Source of the DNA: Candidatus Equimonas faecalis
GTDB lineage: Bacteria > Bacteroidota > Bacteroidia > Bacteroidales > Bacteroidaceae
Length of the DNA: 64,000 nucleotides
Direction of reading: 5' to 3'
Assembly (NCBI GenBank): GCA_018066245.1
Contig: JAGHRT010000033.1
Location: 60,630 to 124,629 of the forward strand
The position numbers were made by a program, and so were the translations under genes. A model generated the notes under the pieces. It was not told the DNA's origin and did no database searches. It worked only from the letters and a program-made list of their open reading frames with translations. This document shows, in pieces, positions 57,886 to 64,000 of the stretch (the stretch's first letter is position 1; every line of letters begins with the position of its first letter).

Positions 57886-59763
57886 ATGAAACGCCTCCTT
57901 ATGCTAATCGTGGCTCTCGCCGCCGTGATAGCCACCGGTGCCCAGAGCCGTCGTGCCGCCACGCTCGACGGTACCGTGGAGTGGGGCTTCGCCACAGGCC
58001 AGACCAGCGAGTGGAAATACGTGAACGTGCGCTTCGCCGGACAATTCGGCGTGGCCATGAAAATCCCCTACGAAAAAGCGCTCAAAGGCGCTACGGTCAA
58101 TGCCATTAGCATACCCTTCATGTCCGACAACATCGCCGACCTGAAAATCTTTGCCGGCGCCACGATGAACGACGAGGGCGACGCCTTCTTCCCCACCGAT
58201 AGCCTGCTGGCCATCGCCTCATACAGCGGTGCCGTCCAGCCTAACGGCTACACCACCGTGTGCTTCGACAAGCCCGTGCCCATCCCCTCCGAAGGGCTCT
58301 TTGTGGGCTACCTCTTCAACGTAACCCGCCTCAAGACCGATGCCGACGCCCACGCCGTCATCGATATCGACCTTCCGTCCGCCGAGCACTCCCTCTGGCT
58401 CATGTCAGGCTCCTCCTGGAGCAACATGTCGTGGCAGGCCGCACCCACGGCCATGCTGGCCCACGTGGCCGGCGCTTCCCAGCCGGCAGTCAGCGTAGCC
58501 CTCAAAAGTGCCGCTGCCTCCACAGTGTCCGCAGGGGCTACGGCAGTGGTCAATGCCAGCGTGGTGAGCAACGGCGGGCAGCCCATCACTTCTGTCGAAT
58601 ATACCGTGGAAATCGACGGGAAGCAGCAGTCCTACACACAGACCCTCGACGAGCCTGTGCCGGCCGGCTTCAAGCGCCGAGCCACCCTGCCCCTGAGCTT
58701 CGTAGCCCCCGCCTCCGTCGGTTCCTACACCGCCACGCTCACACTCACCAAGTTCAACGGTCAGGCCTCCGATAAAGCCGTGGCACCCCGCGCTTTCTCA
58801 GGCACCACTCTCGGGCGCATCGTGCAGCGTCGCAGCGTGGTGGAGGAAAGCACCGGCACGGGTTGCATCTACTGCCCCCGAGGTTGGGTGGCCATGGAGT
58901 ACCTCAAGAAGAACGAGCCCGCCTTCATTGGCGTCAGCGTGCACAACTATAACGCCGACGACCCCATGGCGTGCCTGGACTACCCCGACATTTTCAAGGG
59001 GTCCCCCACCTGCGTCATCGACCGCAAGAATGAGTCGTGCGACGCCTACTACGGCACCTACGGCCCCAACGGCATCCGCACCGACTTCGCCACCATCAAC
59101 GCCGAGCCCGCCGATGTCGATTTGGCCCTTACCGCATCGCTTGGCGCCGACGGCAAGACGGTGGAAGCCGTGGCAGGAGTGGAATATCTCGGCCACGTGG
59201 AAAATCCCACCATCGCCTTTGTGCTCACCGCCGACAGCCTGCGGGGCACCACTTCCGCCTGGCGGCAGAAGAACACTTGGGGCAGCCAGTCCAAGGAGTC
59301 CATACTCCTGTCGGAAGTGTTCGGCGGCATGACCGAACTCGCCGAGTTCGGCATTGGCGGCATGTATGGTTCCAGCAGCGTGTTCATTACCTACAACGAC
59401 GTGTGTGTCGCCCACTCTTTTGCCTCCGGCACGGGTATTTCGAAGGCGCATATAGAGGGCGGGAAGGTAGGCGACAGGGTGGAGAGCCGCTACACACTCG
59501 CGCTGCCCACGCGCCCTGCCCTGCTGCAGGCCATCCGGCCCGACAAACTGTTTGCCGTGGCCTTCGTGATGGACGGCGCAGGCCGTGTGTGCAATGCCGC
59601 ACGGGTGCGTGTCAGCCTCCCCGAAGGCATCGGCACCGTGGTACGGCCTGCCGCCACCGCCGCTGCGACCGGTTACGACCTCACGGGCCGCACGCTCAGT
59701 CCCTCCGCCGCTGCCCACGGCTTGCGCATAGTCGGCGGCAAGAAAGTCCTGGGGGAAAATTAG
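57886..59763 (+). CDS. Omp28-family secreted protein (CIYC)
   Basis: The 625-residue protein begins 3 bp after the previous stop. It has a signal peptide (LLMLIVALAAVIATGAQ), the N-terminal beta domain, an Ig-like domain (VNASVVSNGGQPITSVEYTVEIDG) and the Omp28 core SVVEESTGTGCIYCPRGWVAMEYLKK, with CIYC at about 327. The tail is GYDLTGRTLSPSAAAHGLRIVGGKKVLGEN. The close spacing points to coupled translation. Confidence 0.88.
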   Translation: MKRLLMLIVALAAVIATGAQSRRAATLDGTVEWGFATGQTSEWKYVNVRFAGQFGVAMKIPYEKALKGATVNAISIPFMSDNIADLKIFAGATMNDEGDAFFPTDSLLAIASYSGAVQPNGYTTVCFDKPVPIPSEGLFVGYLFNVTRLKTDADAHAVIDIDLPSAEHSLWLMSGSSWSNMSWQAAPTAMLAHVAGASQPAVSVALKSAAASTVSAGATAVVNASVVSNGGQPITSVEYTVEIDGKQQSYTQTLDEPVPAGFKRRATLPLSFVAPASVGSYTATLTLTKFNGQASDKAVAPRAFSGTTLGRIVQRRSVVEESTGTGCIYCPRGWVAMEYLKKNEPAFIGVSVHNYNADDPMACLDYPDIFKGSPTCVIDRKNESCDAYYGTYGPNGIRTDFATINAEPADVDLALTASLGADGKTVEAVAGVEYLGHVENPTIAFVLTADSLRGTTSAWRQKNTWGSQSKESILLSEVFGGMTELAEFGIGGMYGSSSVFITYNDVCVAHSFASGTGISKAHIEGGKVGDRVESRYTLALPTRPALLQAIRPDKLFAVAFVMDGAGRVCNAARVRVSLPEGIGTVVRPAATAAATGYDLTGRTLSPSAAAHGLRIVGGKKVLGEN

Positions 59764-59790
59764 CAAATTTGAAAATCAGCAAATGAGCAA

Positions 59791-61773
59791 ATGAGGAGAA
59801 TGAATACTGACAGCCGGAGAATTTGTCTGGGAGCAGGCCGGGTGGCCCGTATGCCGAGCCTGACTGCCCTTGTGGCCGGCCTTGTCGCCCTGCTCTGCGG
59901 CACTCCGATGCACGCGGCCGACGACACGCAGCTCTGGGGCTACACCCCTGCCGACTTCTCTGCACTGCAAGCCCACGGCTTCAACCAGCAGAATGTGTTT
60001 GGCGCAGCGGTGCGCCTCACTGTCGATGACATGTTCGACGGCAGCCTTATCACCGGCATCGACGTACCCTTCAACACTGAAGAGGCGTGGGAGGTTACGG
60101 CTTTCGTGGCCTCTGCCGACGACATCGACACCCCCCTGACAAGCACCTTCTCCGACGACGGCACCGCCGTGGGCTACAACACCTACACCTTCTCCCAGCC
60201 CTACCGCCTCCAGAAGGGCAAGGACGTGTACGTGGGCTATACCTTCCGCATCATTTCCACAGCGACAAAGCAGGAGAAGGCACCGATTCTCACTGGCGGC
60301 GCAGCCATGCCGGGCGGCCTCATGGTATATAATAAAAAGGAGTGGACGGACTACTCCGCCGAAGGCTGGGGCAACAGCGGCCTTCAGGTACGTCTCCAAG
60401 GGCTTGTCCTGCCGAGCGATTACGCCGTCATGGGCAAGGCTTGCGACTTCTCGGGCGCCGTCAATTCCTCGGCCACCTGCCAGGTGTTCCTGCACGGCAA
60501 CAGCGCCAACGCCATCCACACGCTGGGCTACAGCGTCAGCCTGGGAGGCCGCACCACCCAAGGCACAGCCAGCGTCAGCGTGCCGGCAGGACTGGCTCAA
60601 CTGGCCACGGTCAGCCTCGCCGTACCCACCCCTGCCGAGGTGGGTACCTATCCCGTCACCGTAACCCTACAGACGGTGAACGGACAGCCCGTGCCGCCCA
60701 CCTCCGCCACCGCCACGGCCACACTCTACACCCGACTCGTGCCACGCTACACGGTGATGGAGGAACAGACCGGCACCGGTTGTATGCACTGCACCCGAGG
60801 ATGGGCCGGCATGGAGTATATGCGGGACCACTACGACCGCTTCATAGCCATCAGCACCCATCACTATAACGCCGAGGATGCCATGTATAACACGGGCTAT
60901 CCCTCCATCGGCCTGAGTTCGGCCCCCTCCTGCATAATCGACCGCAGGACCGAAGCCATCGACCCCCTGTTCGGCTCCAACTCCCAAAGGTATATCATCG
61001 GCGACTTTGAGGACTGCAACGCCCTGGTGTCCCCCGTGGAGGTACGCGTGGCCGGACAGTTGCAGCCCGACGGCCAAAGCGTGGAAGCCACGGCCAGCGT
61101 GGATTTCCTCTACCCCAGCCCGGGCTGTTCCGTGTTCTACGCCATCACGGCCGACGGCCTGACCTGCCCTCCCGATGCCGACGAAAGGACGCGGCGCATG
61201 TGGATGCAGGCCAACATATTCGCCCAGAGCGAAACGCGCGACCACTTCCGGGGCGACGGCTCCAACCCTCTCCGCAACTTCTACGCCGAGTTCGCCAAAG
61301 GAGGCCAGTACGGCAGCACCGAACTCTACGGCCTCGTGTTCAACGACGTAATGATAGGGTGCAGCACCCCTAAGGAGAGTGAAAACTACTCCGCCGAGAG
61401 TTCCCACAAGTCCGCCGACAGTTTTTCCTACTCCGCCGACAGTAAAAACCACTCCGCCGCCCTGCCCGCCGAAGGCAAGGCCGGCACCACCGCGCAGCAC
61501 GCCTGCACCGTCCCCGTCAGCTGCAGCCCCTACTGCCGAGCCGCCATCCAGTACGACCGGCTCAACATCGTGGCCCTCGTCATCGACCGGGAAGGACACG
61601 TGGCCAATGCAGCCCGCGCACGCGTAGAAGTGCCCGAAGGCATCGGCACGGTGCTCACGCCCTCGCAGCCATGCCCCCTCGCCGGTTCCTACGGCCTCGA
61701 CGGGCGCATCAGCCGGCCCGTCCCTGCCACCCGCACCCTGCACATCATCAACGGTAAGAAAATACTTAACTGA
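59791..61773 (+). CDS. Omp28-family secreted protein (CMHC) with repeat insertion
   Basis: The 660-residue protein has the same layout, with the Omp28 core VMEEQTGTGCMHCTRGWAGMEYMRDH and CMHC at about 331. The start is uncertain: the ATG at 59791 lies in an AGCAAATGAG repeat, and Met-21 (59851, MPSLTALVAGLVALLCGT) gives a more usual signal peptide. Between IG and LPAEGK, about residues 524-557, it carries CSTPKESENYSAESSHKSAD... where the next paralogue has only 13 residues. The tail reads YGLDGRISRP...LHIINGKKILN. Confidence 0.87.
   Translation: MRRMNTDSRRICLGAGRVARMPSLTALVAGLVALLCGTPMHAADDTQLWGYTPADFSALQAHGFNQQNVFGAAVRLTVDDMFDGSLITGIDVPFNTEEAWEVTAFVASADDIDTPLTSTFSDDGTAVGYNTYTFSQPYRLQKGKDVYVGYTFRIISTATKQEKAPILTGGAAMPGGLMVYNKKEWTDYSAEGWGNSGLQVRLQGLVLPSDYAVMGKACDFSGAVNSSATCQVFLHGNSANAIHTLGYSVSLGGRTTQGTASVSVPAGLAQLATVSLAVPTPAEVGTYPVTVTLQTVNGQPVPPTSATATATLYTRLVPRYTVMEEQTGTGCMHCTRGWAGMEYMRDHYDRFIAISTHHYNAEDAMYNTGYPSIGLSSAPSCIIDRRTEAIDPLFGSNSQRYIIGDFEDCNALVSPVEVRVAGQLQPDGQSVEATASVDFLYPSPGCSVFYAITADGLTCPPDADERTRRMWMQANIFAQSETRDHFRGDGSNPLRNFYAEFAKGGQYGSTELYGLVFNDVMIGCSTPKESENYSAESSHKSADSFSYSADSKNHSAALPAEGKAGTTAQHACTVPVSCSPYCRAAIQYDRLNIVALVIDREGHVANAARARVEVPEGIGTVLTPSQPCPLAGSYGLDGRISRPVPATRTLHIINGKKILN
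61367..61460. repeat. coding repeat array, forward orientation, inside an Omp28 gene
   Basis: CCTAAGGAGAGTGAAAAC is followed by three 21-bp units with cores TCCGCCGAGAG, TCCGCCGACAG and TCCGCCGACAG, read as SAESSHK, SADSFSY and SADSKNH. The neighbouring paralogue lacks it. Confidence 0.92.
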
Positions 61774-61780
61774 AAGCATC

Positions 61781-63631
61781 ATGAAGAAAACAATTCTACT
61801 CATCGCTGCCCTCCTGGGCAGCATCACGGCCCACGCAGCCGGCGACACGCAGCTCTGGGGCTATGTGCCCAACGACTTCACCGCACTGCAAGGCCACGGT
61901 TTCAGCACGCAAAACATGTTTGGCGCAGCCGTGCGCCTCACTGTCGATGACATGTTCGACGGCAGCCTTATCACCGGCATCGACGTACCCTTCAACACCG
62001 AAGAGGCGTGGGAGGTAACGGCTTTCGTAGCCTCCGCCGACGACATCGACACCCCCCTGACGAGCACCTTCTCCGACGACGGCACCGTCGTGGGCTACAA
62101 CACCTACACCTTCTCCCAGCCCTACTGCCTCCAGAAGGGCAAGGACGTGTACGTGGGCTATACCTTCCGCATCATTTCCACAGCGACGAAAGAGGAAAAA
62201 GCGCCCATCCTCACCGGCGGCGTAGCCAAAAAGGGCGGCCTCATGGTATATAATAAAAAGGAGTGGGCGGACTACTCCGCCGAAGGCTGGGGCAACAGCG
62301 GCCTTCAGGTACACATCCAGGGAGCCACCCTGCCGCCCGACAACGCCTCCATAGTAAATGTCTTCGACTTCGGCGGCGGCATCAACTCTTCCTCCACGCT
62401 TCAGGCCGTCGTGAGCGGCAACAGCGCCAACGCCATCCACACGCTGGGCTACAGCGTCAGCATGGGAGGCCAGACCACCCAAGGCACAGCCAACGTCAAT
62501 ATAGCCCCGGGCTTCAACAAGCAGGCCACCATCGACATCGCCGTACCCACCCCTGCCGAGGTAGGCACCTACCCTGCCACCGTAACCCTCCAGACGGTGA
62601 ACGGACAGCCCGTCGCCCCCACCTCCGCCACCGCCACCGCCACCATCTATATCCGACAGGTGCCACGCTACACCGTGATGGAAGAACACACCGGTACGGG
62701 TTGTCAGCACTGCACCCGAGGATGGGCCGGCATGGAGTATATGAAAACCCACTTCGACCGCTACATAGCCATCAGTAATCACCAGCACAATCAGGACGAT
62801 GCCATGTACAATCAGAACTATCCCCCCCTCGGCCTTTCCGCAGCCCCGTCCTGTCTGATCGACCGCAAGACCAAGTCCCTCGACCCCCTCTACGGTTCCG
62901 ACGAGGAGAAGTTCATCATCGCCGACTTTGAACGCTGGAACGCCGTCATGCCCGAAGTGGAAGTACACGCCGACGGCCGCCTGCAACCCGACGGCCAGAG
63001 CGTGGCAGCCGTCGTGGACGTCGATTTCCTCAATCACTGCCCCGATTGCACCGTGTTCTACGCCATCACCGCCGACGGCCTGACCTGTCCCGAGAACCCC
63101 GACGCCAAGACGCTGCACATGTGGGAACAGGCCAACGTATTCGCCAAGATGGAGACGCGCAACCACTACCGGGGCGACGGCTCCTGCGAAATACGCAACC
63201 TCTACGCCGAATTTGCCGAAGGCGGCAAGTACGGCAGCACAAAGCTCACCAACCTCGTGTTCAACGACGTGCTGATAGGCAGCAGCTACTCCACCGCCGG
63301 CGGCTCCGCCACCGACGCCCTGCCCGCCGAAGGCAAGGCCGGCACCACCGCCCGCACCGCCCGCACCGTACAAATCACCTGCAACGAATACGGACGCGCC
63401 GCCCTCCGGTACGACCAAATCTACCTCGTAGCCCTCGTCCTCGATGCCAAGGGACAGGTTGCCAATGCCGCACGCGTCAAAGTACAGATGCCCGAAGGCA
63501 TCGGAGCCGTGCTGGACACGTCCGCCGGCACACTCTCCACGACTCAATATGAACTTTCCGGTCGCCGCCTGACCGCTCCGCACGGCCAGGGCATCTATAT
63601 CCAGAACCGCAAGACCTATCTCGCCCACTAA
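61781..63631 (+). CDS. Omp28-family secreted protein (CQHC)
   Basis: The 616-residue protein starts 7 bp after the previous stop with a signal peptide (ILLIAALLGSITAHAA). Its first 190 codons are nearly identical in DNA to those of the preceding gene (for example RLTVDDMFDGSLITGIDVPF), while the C-terminal half differs more. The Omp28 core is VMEEHTGTGCQHCTRGWAGMEYMKTH, CQHC at about 308. The tail is QYELSGRRLTAPHGQGIYIQNRKTYLAH, less like the others. It has no repeat insertion. Confidence 0.88.
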   Translation: MKKTILLIAALLGSITAHAAGDTQLWGYVPNDFTALQGHGFSTQNMFGAAVRLTVDDMFDGSLITGIDVPFNTEEAWEVTAFVASADDIDTPLTSTFSDDGTVVGYNTYTFSQPYCLQKGKDVYVGYTFRIISTATKEEKAPILTGGVAKKGGLMVYNKKEWADYSAEGWGNSGLQVHIQGATLPPDNASIVNVFDFGGGINSSSTLQAVVSGNSANAIHTLGYSVSMGGQTTQGTANVNIAPGFNKQATIDIAVPTPAEVGTYPATVTLQTVNGQPVAPTSATATATIYIRQVPRYTVMEEHTGTGCQHCTRGWAGMEYMKTHFDRYIAISNHQHNQDDAMYNQNYPPLGLSAAPSCLIDRKTKSLDPLYGSDEEKFIIADFERWNAVMPEVEVHADGRLQPDGQSVAAVVDVDFLNHCPDCTVFYAITADGLTCPENPDAKTLHMWEQANVFAKMETRNHYRGDGSCEIRNLYAEFAEGGKYGSTKLTNLVFNDVLIGSSYSTAGGSATDALPAEGKAGTTARTARTVQITCNEYGRAALRYDQIYLVALVLDAKGQVANAARVKVQMPEGIGAVLDTSAGTLSTTQYELSGRRLTAPHGQGIYIQNRKTYLAH

Positions 63632-63665
63632 ACCACACATTATTAATACCAAACTAATTCACAAC

Positions 63666-64000
63666 ATGAAAAAAGCACTCTTATTCGCAGCCGCTGCCCT
63701 GAGCCTCCTGACCGGCACGGCACAAGTGAACACCGACGGCCTCACTTCCGACAAGCCTAAAGACGGTGATCTTTTCTATGTAGTGTGCGACAACGGATAC
63801 TTCCTTACCTCGAAAGGCAACGAGGTGATGCCTTCCGCCATCGCACCCAAGTTTGCCGAGTGGAAGCTCATCAAAAAAGAAGACGGCTCCTGGGCTTTCC
63901 GTTCCGGAAGCGCCAACTACCTCGACTGGAACCAGGCCACAAGTATGCCCTACCTTACCACCAACAACAAGGGCTGGGACATCAAGGACAACGCCTTCCG
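63666..64000 (+). CDS. secreted protein, 3' end outside the window
   Basis: An open frame of 111 codons starts at the ATG at 63666 and runs off the window, so it is not in the ORF track. It has a signal peptide (ALLFAAAALSLLTGTAQ) and then beta-rich, aromatic sequence (DGDLFYVVCDNGYFLTSKGNEVMPSA). It lies 34 bp after the last Omp28 gene and is probably part of the same cluster. Family not recognised. Confidence 0.75.
   Translation, partial: MKKALLFAAAALSLLTGTAQVNTDGLTSDKPKDGDLFYVVCDNGYFLTSKGNEVMPSAIAPKFAEWKLIKKEDGSWAFRSGSANYLDWNQATSMPYLTTNNKGWDIKDNAF

Noticed and set aside
61781-63652. 618-codon minus-strand ORF opposite the last Omp28 gene
   Set aside because: Gly/Val/His-rich mirror frame; the same pattern appears opposite every Omp28 gene in the cluster.

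Overview
The window is chromosomal DNA from a G+C-rich member of the Bacteroidales, most likely Prevotellaceae-like. The evidence is the TAnnTTTG -7 promoter boxes (several with a TTTG box 19-20 bp upstream), Omp28 proteins with a YDLxGR...GKK C-terminal tail, a DUF5689/TonB-dependent receptor locus, a DUF2795 protein, a flotillin/NfeD pair and a rfbA-rfbB-rfbC order. No species is claimed. No tRNA, rRNA, CRISPR array, transposase or phage gene was seen.

Layout. 1-2.7 kb: a candidate 6S-like RNA, two convergent small proteins sharing an N-terminal domain, and a membrane Ser/Thr kinase. 2.8-5.5 kb: a DUF2795 protein, then NfeD and flotillin. 5.8-12.1 kb: the distal division/cell-wall cluster, murG-murC-ftsQ-ftsA-ftsZ, on the minus strand. 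12.6-15.8 kb: gyrB and an OmpA-like protein. 16-25 kb: a minus-strand locus with a TonB-dependent receptor, a DUF5689 lipoprotein, an OB-fold lipoprotein, two secreted DNA/RNA nucleases and a SIMPL protein; it reads as an extracellular nucleic-acid scavenging system. 25-26.2 kb: a gene-poor stretch with a promoter-to-terminator unit that looks like a small RNA, plus two tandem arrays. 26.2-28.8 kb: TSUP transporter, DUF1634, LuxR regulator and sirtuin. 28.9-35.4 kb: a full alpha-2-macroglobulin and a shortened relative. 35.4-38.3 kb: sufC, a short sufD and sufS. 38.4-44.5 kb: a glycosyltransferase, an unusual helical lipoprotein on a repeat-bracketed islet, and dTDP-rhamnose genes. 44.7-49.6 kb: a metal permease and a large surface protein. 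50-64 kb: a thioredoxin, a DUF6029 protein and six Omp28-family proteins, with a further secreted protein cut by the window end.

The most unusual signal is a dispersed family of modular repeats. Short cores (TATAGGATAG-like, or TCCGCCGATAG-like) are joined by a T-rich linker such as TTTTTCCTA and repeat every 21 or 22 bp, about two helical turns. Eleven arrays of this kind lie between genes. Five more lie inside three genes for secreted proteins, where the copies built on the 21-bp core are read as seven-residue repeats (SADSSHK, NCRRTTE or LSADYEK, depending on orientation and frame). Four of those five, and at least one intergenic array, share an entry sequence close to CCTAAGGAGAGTGAAAAC. 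Comparison of two neighbouring Omp28 paralogues shows one such array as an in-frame insertion. This looks like an element that colonises both intergenic and coding DNA.

Start codons were chosen from conserved N-termini, signal peptides and promoter positions; several are downstream of the ORF-track starts. All family names rest on recognition of motifs by eye, with no database search.
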